Of a DNA stretch of 64,000 bases, positions 27,214-45,249 are shown in pieces. Within the stretch, counting starts at the first letter, position 1. Every line of letters starts with the position of its first letter. The notes beneath the pieces are model-generated. The model was not told the DNA's origin and made no database searches. It saw only the letters and a list, made by a program, of their open reading frames with translations. Position numbers and translations under genes: made by a program. The stretch is from Torreya grandis (taxonomy: Eukaryota > Streptophyta > Pinopsida > Cupressales > Taxaceae): positions 1,117,001-1,181,000 of the forward strand of contig JARHVA010003526.1 of NCBI GenBank assembly GCA_037957365.1. The letters are read 5' to 3'.

Positions 27214-27626
27214 TGGATTCTAATATCTCTGGATTAAGTGAATGCATATGTTTATGATAGGTACAATTTAAGCATGTATACAAAATAGTGGATACAATAA
27301 AATGAATTCACATACACAAGAGTATTTCATAAACAAGATAAGAGCCAAAATGAATATTTTATAGAATAATAGATCACCAAGAGAGATGTACAAATAGGAG
27401 TGCATGAGTAACTCCCCATGAAATTCATTTAGAGATCCAATAATAGAAGAGTAACTTCCATACCCAAAATAGCCATTCAAGGGAGTTACTTCTTATTTAT
27501 CTAGTTAAAATGTAACTCCAAGTACACCTAAGAAAGATTATCCACAAATGTAGGAAACATATAGGTGAGAGGAAAAAGCCCATAATAAATAAATATGGGA
27601 GAAAATAAAACCCATACTCTAAAACA
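27214..27626 (-). repeat. 3' LTR of the copia element
   Basis: 413 bp. Shares AAACAAGATAAGAGCCAAAA, ATAGGAGTGCATGA, AGATCCAATAATAGAAGAGT and AAAGATTATCCACAAA with 32811-33220. On the minus strand it begins TGTTTTAGAG, versus TGTTAGAGTC in the partner. Confidence 0.9.
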
Positions 27627-27779
27627 TCCCTCGTAAGCACAACTTAGGTGGGTAGTTTAAAAAAATGGGTCCTGACAACTATGCATGATCAGTACCCAAT
27701 ATAAAGAGAGACATAGAAAAATTGAAGAGGATATAATAACCTCTCCCTAATATGATGTTGTTGTTGATATAGAATACAC

Positions 27780-28480
27780 CCAAATACGAACTTGTGTATG
27801 AATGAACTTTCTCTCAATGAAGGCTTTGGTAAACATATCTGCAACCTACTCTAAAGACTAGAAAAATATCAAGCTAGTGACCTTACTGTGAATAATCTCT
27901 TAGATAAAATACATATTAATCTCAATGTGTTTGGTTAGTTGGTGTTGAACTAGATTATTGCACATATGTATAGTACTCTTTTTGTCATAATAGATGATGG
28001 TGGGATATGTGAAAGGAATTCCAAACTTAGATATAATCCCTTGAAATGAAATAACCTCACAAACTGCATTAACAAATCCCCTAGACTTTGCTCTATGGAT
28101 GATATATAAATAGAATTTTGCTTATTAATAAACTAATTGATAAGATTAAAACAAAATGAAAACCTATAACCTAAAGTGGAATTATGATCCTAAGTATCAC
28201 CAATCGAATTTGAATCTAAAAAACCAACCAAGTCAACATCTACGCCAAATCTATATTGAATCTCAAATTTATAAGAGCCCTGAATGTAATGGAGTATCTA
28301 ATTAGATAATTTATAGTGTAGTTCACGTGGCTCTTACATGAATCATGAAACCATCCCTACTGCATATGAAATTTCAATCTTAGTATGAGTTAGATAAATT
28401 AGGTTACCAACAAGTTGTCGATACCGAGTGGCATCAACCAAAGGTGTATAATAGTCAACCTAAAGTTTGACTCTTGATAG
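27780..28480 (-). pseudogene. Copia RNase H region
   Basis: Minus-strand reading gives VDATRYRQLVGNLIYLTHTK followed by IEISYAVG, the start of the copia RNase H / post-RT segment ('YR..VG.L.YL..TRPDI.YAV'). A scrap near 28260-28310 reads like 'ILHYIQGS', matching '.L.YLKGT'. The rest toward 27780 is frame-broken. RNase H would remove the RNA template during reverse transcription. Confidence 0.75.
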
Positions 28481-28499
28481 AAAGGAAGTTAGATATGGC

Positions 28500-29340
28500 T
28501 TATAATTAACCATGTGAAACTAAACCAAAATATTGAGATCATACTTAGGTTGTGTAAGTGAAATCCATAAATAATACTATGAAATCTCAATATTGAGGAA
28601 GTAATTTAGAAGATCCAAGTTAGTCATGTCAAATTTGTCCTATAGATCTCTCTTCATCAAAATGATAGACGATGAGGAACTCTGTTGATCAAAAGATCAT
28701 CAACATAAAGGAAAAATATTTTAAATAATCATCCTTAAAAAATAAGTATACATTGGGGTCTAAATGACACCTAGTGAAACTTGAGGTAAGGAAGAAGGAA
28801 TCCATATTGGTGTACCAGACCTAAGAGGCCTATTTGAGGCCACAGATGGATTTCCTAAGTGTATAAACTAAGGATGAATCCTAAAAAAACCCAGGTGGTT
28901 TCTCCATATAGATCTCCTCCTCAAGGTCTCTATGAAGAAAGGCACTCTTCACATCCATATGGTTCACATCCCAACCATGTGATACAACTATAGCTAGTGT
29001 GATTCAGATAGAAGTCATATTTGTAATAATTTCAAAGGTCTCTGAGTAGTATATGCTAACCACCTATGAAAAATCCTTAGAGACCAATCCTTCCTTATAC
29101 TTATCAACTGACCTATCTATTGTAAACTTGGTATGATATATCCACCTACATAAAACCATCTTCCTTACCTTGGGAAGTCAATTCAAATCCCAAGTGTGAT
29201 TTTTGATCAGGGAAGAATATTCTACTTACATAGAACTATCCCACTCAGGTATGCCTAAATCCTCTCAGAATGTCTATGGATCTAAAACTAAAGTAAATAA
29301 AGCATGTGGACCATTCTAATAATTTTCTCAAGTATGTCTT
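28500..29340 (-). pseudogene. Copia reverse transcriptase
   Basis: Minus-strand reading contains KWIYHTKF..-like text, the 'DKYKEGLVSKDFS' block, and DVKSAFLHRDLEEEIYMEK (about 28890-28950). This is the classic copia 'DVK.AFLNG.LEEEVYMEQPPGF' motif. The catalytic box FPLYVDDLLI appears at about 28675-28710, the copia form of YXDD. Stops and frameshifts make it inactive. Confidence 0.88.
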
Positions 29341-29639
29341 TCATCTATTAGATCACCTACCTAAGTGCCTGCAACTTGAAGTGTATGCTTGGACCAAAGG
29401 GGCCTCAATGTGGTGAGTTAGGTGTTGAATCATCATCCTCTAAAACATGACTAGAAGTGGATGTAGAAGATTCCCCATAACTACCCTCACTATCAGAACT
29501 ATAAGAATAAGAACAACCTATATTAGGAACCTAATTTGGATTATTTGAGTTAGAATAATAATAATCAAGTCTAAGTGAATCCAATGAAAGAGAATAAGTG
29601 TCAAGTGTAGAGTCTTTGGGACTCTCCTAAAATCGAACA

Positions 29640-30676
29640 CTTCTCTCTATGAACAAATTATGTATGGTTAGATGTATAAGGTGGTACTCCTTGACATTAT
29701 TTGGATAACCTACAAATATGTAGTGCTTGGATTGAGGTTTCAAAGATTTTAATATATATTTTTATATATGTGGCATAGCTGGAGCTCTAAAAAACCTAAG
29801 GTTCTCAACATCAGGTTTCCTTCCATGCTAAAATGTAAAGGGTGTTATGCCTTTTGAAATTTTTTAAGGAACCCTATTGTGAATATAATAAGTGTAATTA
29901 ATGGCTCTATCCCAATATTAAGGTGCAAAGGACTTAGAAATAATTATACATCTATCCATCTCTTTTAAGGATCTATTCTTACATTATACAACTCTATTTT
30001 GTGAAGGACTATAAGTAACTATCTACTACAAATCAATCCCTTATGTGGTGAAAAAATGCTAAAATTTGTTTTTGACATATTCAACTTCATTGTCAATTTT
30101 AAGAATCTTGATGGATTTATTAAATTATTTCTCAACAAGTGCTTTAAAGTCTCTAAAATATTTAAACACTTTACACTTTAGATTAATAAAGTAGACCCAT
30201 GTATATCTTGATAAATAATCAATGAAAGTGAGAATATACTTATCCTTTGTAAAATATAGACTAGGAAAAGGCCTAGATACATCATTATGTACTAAATCCA
30301 ATTCTTGTTAATCCCTCCAAGATTTACCTTTGTAAAATTTTGCATTAGGATACTTTCTAGGAGAGCACCCCTCACAAATTACTTTAGAGAATTAGACTTG
30401 AGGGAAGCCTATGACCATGTAATTTTTGATAAGTTGTTCAAGGTAATGGTAGTTAAGTTGGCCAAACCACTCATGAAATAATTTCCTAACTCCATCTGAA
30501 TGAGTCAGTAATGTTTTTAGAGAAGAGTCAGGTGAAAAAGGTGAGGTGTATAACCTAGCTTGTTGATCTTCCTTAGCCACTACCACTATACAATCACTAT
30601 GTAACTCCCTAATGATAACTAAATCTAGTAAAAACTCAACCCTCATAACTTTTTTGATGTGAATTATTTGATACAA
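29640..30676 (-). pseudogene. Copia GAG-pre-integrase and integrase
   Basis: The N-terminal part is open at 30392-30676 and contains FGQLNYHYLEQLIKNYMVIG, the pre-integrase 'GHLN...L..L....MV.GLP' block, with a CEGC-like zinc-binding remnant near 30370. Downstream the minus strand reads KDKYILTFIDYLSRYTWVYF, the start of the integrase catalytic core, then KILKIDNEVEYV and the decayed 'G.DL..IVTYSPSQN' motif. Together they match the copia integrase order. Confidence 0.85.
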
Positions 30677-30899
30677 TAATAGGAGATTAGTTAAAAGGGA
30701 AGGGACACTTAAAACATTATTGAATGCTCCTCCTTACATTTCAATAAACCCTATTCCTAAAATTGGTATAAAAGTGTCAACACCCAAACTGACAAAAGAC
30801 ATGCTAAAAGGCTCTAAGGAATAAAACTCAACTATTGAAGATCCCATGTGGTGAGAATCACCAACTCAATAACCCATGAAGATGTTAAATATATAGCTG

Positions 30900-31802
30900 T
30901 TACTAGTTATTTTCCCTTTTATTTCTCTTTTCCCTTACCCTTTTCCTTAATAAAATCTTGGTTTGATGAATTCTATTTGACAGACTCAGGAACACCTATG
31001 TTATTCTTCTCTAAGAGGTGAGTTAGGTGATATATTTACTTATTAGTGTACTTGTGTTCATCATGACCATTTTTTTTACATTAGGCACACTTAACCTTCT
31101 CTTTATTAGGTTTTTCATTAGAAGAGGAGGCTTCATTGTTGGTTTTGGTAGAGGTTGATTCTTTCTTCTTCCCTTGATCCTTATTCTTCTTATTCTTCTC
31201 TTTGTTTAAATATTTCACATTCCCATTCAAACTAATTAAGGATTAAAGTTTTATGGAATTCAATGTGCCCATTTGGATCAAGTTATCTTTATCCCTAGTT
31301 AAGTGGGCAATGAAATCATCTAAATAACACATTTTCCATGTAGTGTCCAAAGCACTTTTAGTGGCATGGAAAGTAGAGACAAATACTGAATAGTTAGGAC
31401 CTATTTTAGAGAGTATATAAAGAATAATTTGGTAATATTATTTATTTATACCACATTATTTCAACTACAATCTCAAGGACTTTAAATTAGGGAAGAAATC
31501 TTGAAGGGTGTCAAAGTTGTAAAGACTTGGGATAATTAGTTCATTCTCAAGTTTGTTAACTTTCATCCCATCTTGCTCCCCAAATAGTTTACCTAGAATG
31601 GTCCATACATCATGAGGTGATTTTTTAGGATCTAAGTGAAATAAGAGATCAAGTGATGCAAAAAGACATAATATCCCATAGGCTTCATCACTATGGTTAT
31701 ACCACTAACTATCTTTGCATCTATGCTAGGTTTAGTTTTATCACCTGTGATTATCCTATACAAACCATTACTCCTTAGAATTATGTCATCTTGATTTTTC
31801 AT
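30900..31802 (-). pseudogene. Copia Gag with a damaged zinc knuckle
   Basis: Starts at the ATG at 31802: MKNQDDIILRSNGLYRIITG, then DKTKPS, typical of a plant copia Gag (UBN2 family) that opens with 'LKS.GLW.I..G...P'. Near 31057-31097 is a zinc knuckle of the CCHC type reading K-C-A-stop-C-KKNG-H-DEHK-Y. The last Cys is Tyr and one codon is a stop. Lys-rich text lies just before it. The frame is shifted several times. Confidence 0.78.
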
Positions 31803-32784
31803 TTTTTATAGTTAAAGGGAGTTAGTGGGTTAATTTAACTTGAATCCATTATTTTATAAATAATTTGTATTAGTAGTGAAATTTTTATTTGTTTTATAAA
31901 TGAAAGTTCAATCAGAAATAAAATAGTGACAAAGAAAAATTACACCCACCTTGAACTATGAAATGGTGAACCCCCCAAATGTTAAAAACTCATACTTAAA
32001 ATATAACAAAATCAAATGATAGTGCATATTTATTAATTAGTGCAATGAATTAAAAGATGAGATTTTACAAACAAAATATGATTTCAAACTCAACTAATAA
32101 TGTGTCTAAGGAAGCAATTACAATGTGAGAAAGCAAAAAATGAATAACACTTTATTTTTAAATATTTCCCACAATATATTTTTTTATTAAAAACAATAAA
32201 AAAATCCACTAACAATGCTAAACCTAACCAATCCTCTTATGCATTACTTGTGTCTTAGAATAAAAGTAGCTTATATGAACTTGTTTTAAATCAATCTATT
32301 AAAAAAATTAATATGCTAAAAAACATTAGGGAAAAATTGAATATACTTAGCCTATTTTGGAATAAATTTTAAAGCCTTTTAAATTATAGGAGTTTTTTGT
32401 GTTACTTCTTGACTAATAGGTTAAAATTTTGTAGTTGGGGGTCATCTAGAAGAAATGTAAAACTAGGGTCAAACATGTAGAACTAGTTGAGGTCAAGCAC
32501 ATGTTGATAATGAACGAAGGAGACTAAACTCGAGGATGAATGAATGCATGAAGGTTTTTTTTTGTAGAAAAATTCACCAAGGCACATAAAACACACAGTC
32601 ACAATGAATTATCAAAAATATGGTAATGGCTACCAATGAACTAGTTATGCAAAAAAAATGACTCCACCAAAGACCAAAAAAACTCCTATAAATGGATTAT
32701 GAAAACTAGATTTTATCTATATATAATAAATCTCATGATTTTAAATAAAATGAATATTAATAAAAAACCAAACAATGAAATACT

Positions 32785-32806
32785 AGAGTGGATTTTATAC
32801 CATATT
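32785..32806 (-). other. Candidate primer-binding site of the copia element
   Basis: Minus strand gives ATGGTATAAAATCC a few bases inside the 5' LTR, similar to TGGTATCAGAGCC (initiator tRNA-Met type) with several changes. Confidence 0.5.
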
Positions 32807-32810
32807 GGAG

Positions 32811-33220
32811 TGGATTCTAAGATATTTAGATCAAGTGAATGCATAGGTTTGTGATAGCCACAAATCAAGCATGCACCCAACACAATATCTACAAGAAAAT
32901 GAAATCACATACATGAGAATATAACATAAACAAGATAAGAGCCAAAAATAATATTCTATAGAATAATAGCTCACCAAAAGAGATGTATAAATAGGAGTGC
33001 ATGAATAAATCCCCTAATAAAGGTGGTTAGAGATCCAATAATAGAAGAGTAACTCCCATACCCAAAATATTTGGTCAAGAGAGTTCATATTCATCCAGTC
33101 AAAAGGTAATTCAAAGCACACCTAAGAAAGATTATCCACAAAAGTAGGAAAATACCAAGTGAGGGAAAAATCCCATAATAAATAAATATGGGAGATATTA
33201 AATCCCGGTGACTCTAACAT
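32811..33220 (-). repeat. 5' LTR of the copia element
   Basis: 410 bp, partner of 27214-27626. It ends GACTCTAACA on the plus strand. The two LTRs differ at many sites, so the element is old. Confidence 0.9.
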
Positions 33221-35168
33221 AATTTTTCAACTAGAATAACTAGGACTGAGTCCATCTTAGGGAGATTACTATTATGACTTATATCATCAATCAATATTGT
33301 ATTTATAAGTGGTTGAATGAAGTATAACTCTGATGTTCAAACCACATAAATAGGATAATTCTACAAAATTTAGAGTTAATTTTTAAGACTAAGATTAATT
33401 ATTACAATATCCTACTCAAAACAACATATGCTAATCATAATTTTATTAACAATTTTTTTTTTAAAATTAAGGACATAATTACCAAGAAAAACACAATATA
33501 ACAAAGCTTAAATTTTTACATCCAAATAATGAAACCAATAGTATACAAGATAAGTGATATATGTTAACACTTCAATCAAACAATATTGGTTTACTAAAAA
33601 TTATTTAACTTAGGGATAAATCTAATAAGAATAAGCTTATACACTAGATTTTATATAGTTACATTTAAAGAGTGAAACACATTAAACCCTGATATGATTT
33701 AAGCCATCCAAGATTCCACAAGATAAGTGGAAATTTTATGATGCCTCATAAGGTCATTATCTCACTTATACCATCATTACTTAAATTTAATCCATAGTCA
33801 CACATGAAAATGAAACCTTCAAACACTAAAAAAATGTTATGGGAATCTATTATGTAATCATTAAAGAAAAAAGGGAGAGTAAAATAAGCCCAATAATCAG
33901 TGGTCCTTACCACCCCATCCATCATATGTGATATTGTAAGAGTTATTAAAATAATATCATAAATATATAAAGGTAAACACATAATAACATGAAATAAGAA
34001 ATTAGTTTCACCATTGAGTCTTGGTTTTAGAACACACAATAAGATGTTACAATTTATACATAAAAAATTAGGAATAATGACATAAACCAGGGTTTCACCC
34101 TAAAATAAACATACTAAAAATACCACCTGATGGCAAAATTAATGAATCATTCACCCATAATACCATAAATTGGCTATATGATAACAACCCTTCCTTATAC
34201 TACTAGGGTTTCATAAAACAATACATTGACCAACTTACTCAGTACTCTACCCATACCAATAAACAAAGGAAACAAAAACACACATGAGTAACCTAGGGTC
34301 TAATAAAAAGAACATGGGGGAGAATTAGGGTTATGTAAAACCCTAGGGCTTGGAAAGGATCCCATTATGTGGTTTTAAAAAATCAAACCCTCTCACATTT
34401 ATTTTTTATTTACAACATGCTTTCTCATTGGTAGAAGAAAAGATGAGGAGAAAATAAATAATAATTTCAATTACTTTTGAAAAAATAAAAATATCTAAAG
34501 ATGAAAATCCATTTTTTTCTATTTTTTCCCTCTTATTATCAACCCATACATTTCCTTTGAATTATTACACTTTTGTCTGTGTGTAATTCTAAAAAAAATT
34601 ACATTTTAAAACATAGAACTTTATTTTTCATAAAGCCATCATTAGGGATAGGTATTATGGATGTGGATAATAGAAATGGATTACATATTTTGGTATTAAT
34701 ATCTCTAAAACATTGATAGATACTAAAAAATAATAAATATGTATAAGAATTTTTTCGGAATAACTCCATATGAATACACCACTTCTTTGTGAAATTAAAA
34801 AGTTTTGCAAATTTAGATTAATGTTAAGGCCTTTAAGATTTTCCATTAAGGGTGGCTGGGGGGGGGGTGTGTGCATGATAATTTCACCTTATAAATGGCC
34901 TTGTTGTACATTTATTATATATGCTTATTATCACTTTATGTGTGTTTTTTGTAAAAATCACCATATGTGATTCTATGTAAACATCTTATGTGAGTTTACA
35001 ATAAAAACCTTAAAAGCACTATGTAATTTGAGAATCTATATATGAGTAACTTATGGATATTTCCTTTTAGATAATATGTTTAACATGTTATCCTAAATCA
35101 TCATATATGATTCAAGCATTGTATTTAATTTTATAAAAATGCAATATTGTTATGTATCCCCACTAAAC
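33221..35168. other. A+T-rich stretch with one unassigned open frame
   Basis: A 97-codon minus-strand open frame at 33746-34039 (phrases DGVVRTTDYWAYFTLPFFFN and SHNIFLVFEGFIFMCDYGL) shows no recognised domain. It may be a chance opening or a scrap of an older element. A run of nine G at 34859-34867 follows. Nothing else is supported. Confidence 0.4.
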
Positions 35169-35180
35169 ATTAAGGGGGAG

Positions 35181-35639
35181 TATTAGAGAACATAATGTTT
35201 GTGGGAAAACACATATTTTCAGCCCAAAGAATTAAACAAACATATGTTCTAAATGTTTCTATTTAATATAAAACTATATATAAATATATTTTACAAATAA
35301 CTAATTTAACTAATTGTAAGGTGAAAAGTTATAACCATTCATAGTTATAACTAATCACCATCTATATATTAAAATAATTCAATGTAAAATAGATAGATCA
35401 TTATGATAATCATATGAAGCACATTGTTTTAATGTGAAGAATATGAATGATTATTATTGAAAAATAATGAGAATAAAGGATAATTGGGTTATGTATGGTT
35501 GGTTCCCTATAAAACCATGGTAGTATATGTTCCTTGACATTATTAATGGAAGATGCTGATTTCAATGTGGGGTTTTAACCTATTCAAATTTTCCCATGTT
35601 AAAATTATGTAATGTGTTGTTCATCTTTTTCATCATTCA
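35181..35639 (+). repeat. Copia-type LTR with preceding polypurine tract
   Basis: The plus strand has TAAGGGGGAG (35171-35180), the usual Ty1/copia polypurine tract, directly before TATTAGAGAACA (probably once TGTTAGAG). A TATA box, CTATAAAACC, lies at 35507-35516. It is followed by AATGTGGGGTTTTAACC and the CATGTTAAAATTATGT phrase, which resemble the R-U5 part of plant copia LTRs. The end is placed at CATTCA (35639). No copia coding domain lies to the left, so this is the 3' remnant of a truncated element. Confidence 0.6.
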
Positions 35640-41270
<5,631 letters not shown>

Positions 41271-42458
41271 TGATTTAACAATTTTGTGAATATTGGTGTA
41301 TTATTCATAATTTAGTTAAAGGGTATGAGTAGTAAAATAATTAAGTAAATATATAATTATTAAGATACTAATTTGTGAAATTTTATTACAATTCAAACTT
41401 TTCTAAAAATAGTAATAAGGGGAAAAACAAGACTTAGCTATAAACTGATAGATCTGATTGAGACAAAGGCTAGAATTCATTATGTAGGACTAAGACACTA
41501 TCAAAAACTAAGATATAAATTTTATTTTATGATTGTAAAGGAGAATTGAAGCTAAAAAGGAGTGGCACCAGCACTGTATTCTACCTCTACCACTATTTTC
41601 TTAAGGATTTGAGCTTTCTAGGTTTTGTTCATCAAGTTGTGTGACCCTGTCTATGAAGTCTGAGTAGATAGAAGTTTGTAGAGTTCCATATAGAGTAAAT
41701 TTTATATTCAAACCATATACTCCATTTTTATTTGACAAATTTCAAAAAATAGTGGGGGGGTTAGTGTGTTTAAGATTCACTAGATGTGGATCCACACCCA
41801 CTGTGTGGGCATGCTGCCTACATACCAATACTCTAAAGAGGGATCAAGCTATATGTAATTCTCCCACTTGATGTGATTTGTGAAATTATATTTATGAATA
41901 TGAATAATGCTAAATTGGATGTGCTTGAGGTGGTTAGGGACTAGTGTAATGATTTTAATAATCTTGTAAGTGTGTTAGCTAGCCATATGTAGAGAATAAG
42001 GAAGATTTCTTGATTAGTCATACTTGTATTCTTGATTGCTTAGTGATAATTTCAAACCCTTTACAAATTATATTTGAATGGGATTTTATAGGGATATATT
42101 GGTCATGGGTTGATTGAGCTTACATTAGGCTGACAAGGATAAGGATAGGGAAATGGAAGGAATTGACCATTGGGGCTAGAAATGGACTTGGACAAGAGCA
42201 CCAAAAGTAGACAGGAGTGGCACTAGTGTTATATTCCTAGTGTGGTGCTATTATCCTGAGAAAATGAGACCTAAAAAGATTGGTCTATCATGGAAAGAGG
42301 AGTTTGGATTAGCTGAGATTAGGTTTGGAAGGCTAAAAATGACTAGGAATCAATGAAAATTATGCCTATGAGGGTCATGAGAGCAAAAAGATGGACCTAA
42401 AGGTTGGGTGTCATTATCCACTCTAAAGTTACCATTTTATGCATTTTATATGACTACA
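41271..42458 (-). repeat. 3' LTR of element D
   Basis: 1,188 bp, plus-strand ends TGATTTAACA...ATGACTACA. Matches 46769-47421 plus 49413-49896: GTGAAATT, AATAGTAATAAGGGGAA, CCAATACTCT.AAGAGGGATC, CTTGTAAGTGTGTT, GGACTTGGACAAGAG. Confidence 0.9.
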
Positions 42459-42470
42459 TTCCCCCCCCTT
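42459..42470 (-). other. Polypurine tract of element D
   Basis: Minus strand AAGGGGGGGGAA directly before the LTR start TGTAGTCAT. Same arrangement as in element A. Confidence 0.85.
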
Positions 42471-45200
42471 TATTCTATTGATGCAACAAAGTGAAATATA
42501 AGGATAAAGGAAAAATAGAAAGAATACCTGAACTTACCTATAAGGGTGAAGCTCATGAAGTTGTGTGATGTTGGGTGTGTATAAAGAGAGAACATTGTGA
42601 AGCATAAATCTACAAGAAAAATAAAGAGTAGATTAGTTCTTACTAGATATGTTATATCTAAAATAAGAACATACAAAGTTGGGTAAGAGAGAAAGAGGAA
42701 TATAAAGGAATGAATACACCTCATTGGGTACATAAACTAATAAAAAACCTATTGTGATGCTAAGTAATAATGGATGATGATGTACCAAGAGTAATATCAT
42801 GAATGAAATTAAGTGCTCAATTCCTCAAAAGTGGATAAAAAATGTAAAGGTTGGCCCTTTGGCTCCATCATCATTCAGTAAGTGAATCTAAGTGATCATG
42901 TGTGTCCTAATCAAAGTTTAGACTATGTGTCCAATCCCTATGAATAAGTGGCTTAAAAATATAAAGTCTATTTATTCCTTTGGCTCCATAATTTCCCCAT
43001 GAAGTGAATCTATGAAATGATATTAGTATGAAATGTGTTTTGTATGAGATGGATCTTAAAGACCATGAATGCATTATGATCTGATAATATTGGCATGGAT
43101 ATTTGTATGTATATTAGAAACTAAGCCACTTTCGGCCACTCCAAAATTGGTGTACTAGGCTTATATGAAAGCCACTCGAGAACTCAAGAACTCAAAAACT
43201 CAAAAATGTTAGGCTTGTATGAAATCCATTTCAAAATGATTCCAACCATATATAGATGGAATAAGGATTGTAATTTTTGAGAATGCCTGGGTAATACTAA
43301 ACTTGGAAAATAAAATAAAACAAATGTCCTTCACACATTACCCCTAATCACGGGTGATTGGAACACAGATTTTGATTTGTAAGTTATATCAACTATCATG
43401 TCTAAAACTAGAAGTGAGAGCCATCATGCCATGTATGATGCCCCCTATATCTAGATTCTTTGAGAAAATGTGTACTAATAAATACTAATTCTAAACTAGT
43501 TTAGCAGTGTGAAACTGTAGTTGAGCCTACTTTTCTACCTGCTTATGGAAAGTCTAGTTTTTGTTGTTGTTTGGATAGGAGCATCAAAAGTGGACACTAG
43601 TGGCACTGGTATTATATTCCAAGTTGGGTGTTATTATCTTGAGCCAAATCTAGTAATTTTTTTGATATTCTCATTATCTACCTAGTCTATTCTAACTATT
43701 TTGTTGTCTAGTTATTGTTCTAGGTGTGTTGAGTGCTACTTTTTTTTACCGTTAGGAGCTCTGATCTCTATGATAAAACCATTGTTTGTTTCCCCCTCTT
43801 CTAAGGGTAGGAATGAATACCTCGTAATGAATTCCCTTAGAATAAATAGCCATGAAAGTGTGTTATGCTACAAAGATACATGATATAGTAATGATAATTG
43901 ATAAGATATCTCAAGATATAACATGATTTGTATTGAGAGATTATTAGATCAATAGGGGTATGCCTAGATGGATATAACAATGTAATAAAATGTGTAATGT
44001 ATTGAACTAGAAATGAAAGTCTAGTTAATTTTTAGTTGTTATTTGGAGGGATGGATCATGATGCCCATCATGGAATTAAAGAAAGAAAGATAATGCATGA
44101 TGTGAATCATGGCATTATAAATAATGAGAAGTAAAAAAGAAACACACACACAAGGAAATAATCAATAATCATATAAGGGTGGCTAAGGGGCCACATAAAC
44201 AAGGGATATGGGCACATGTCATTCATACTGGAAGGCAAGCATACATGGCATTTTCAAATTCTACATACACATACATTTGAAATAAGCCAAGTTGGTGTAG
44301 AAGCTACAATCACATAGAAGAGTAAAAGAAAATAACATTGGAAAATGTACTAAGGAAAACACATGAGTAGAAGAAAAGGACATTGGCAAATGCCCTAAGG
44401 CACATACAAGAGACAAATAAGAACTGAGAAATGCAATCATATCTAGCTACATAAAAAAAGGAAAGCATGTAATAACTAGAAATATAGTCACACCTAACTA
44501 ATCAAAGCAAGAAGTGAAAGTGTGTAAGACATGATAGTACAAGACTAGGTATATGCTAAGAAATACACAAGTTTTATATACTAGTGAGTGTCGATAGAGT
44601 AATCTATGTAAGCTAGTAAGTAATGTACATCAACATGATAACTAGAGTGTGTGGTGTAGGAATGACATAACTTGGATGGTGTAGTCATGTAAAAGATGAC
44701 CCCAATGGGTATGAATATTGATGTACGTCTCATTGTATAAGTAGGATGCCCCCTCAATGGGTAGAGTGAAGCAATCAAAGAGCTGGATGTCACTACACAC
44801 ACTCAAAAGAGATCAAGAGTAACATGGTAATGTAGATAAATTAACAAATGATAACATATAATAATATATGTAAGTCTAGTATGATAGTATAAATGTAAAT
44901 CATGGATGATTCATACAATCAAAATATTTTTGGTGTTTTGGAGTTATTTGCATGTTTTTATATTTCTAAATATTGAATGTTTTTAAATTTTTGATATAAG
45001 TTACGCACAATCAAACATAATACTATGTATAATAAATATTTAGAAATCATATACAAGTAAATTGAAATAAAGATATATGTAATCATATGAATAAAGTAAT
45101 AAGTACATAATGACAATAAAGACTAGGTTGGATGGGGTAAAGGATCTAAGGATGGAGCTTGCTGGTGAAGGCTATGGAAAAAGGGATCATGACCATCATC
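42471..45200 (-). other. Non-coding 3' region of element D
   Basis: Matches parts of the A region: GGAATGAATACACCTCATTGGGTA, TATAGATGGA, ATGCCCATCATGG (44060-44072) and the stretch 44890-45080. The A-like CA site is a short ACACACACACA at 44142-44152. No pol motif can be read. Confidence 0.65.
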
Positions 45201-45249
45201 AGATGCCTCAAGATCATCATCATAAGTATCATAATATGTGGTAGAAGAT

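Larger units (their letters stand above)
27214..33220 (-). mobile_element. Ty1/copia retrotransposon, full length, decayed
   Basis: About 6.0-kb minus-strand element with LTRs at 27214-27626 and 32811-33220. Domains follow the copia order Gag, pre-integrase/integrase, reverse transcriptase, RNase H. All are readable but broken by stops. The 5-mers outside the proposed borders (CATAG, TAATT) do not match, so either the borders are off by a few bases or the target duplication has decayed. Confidence 0.88.
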
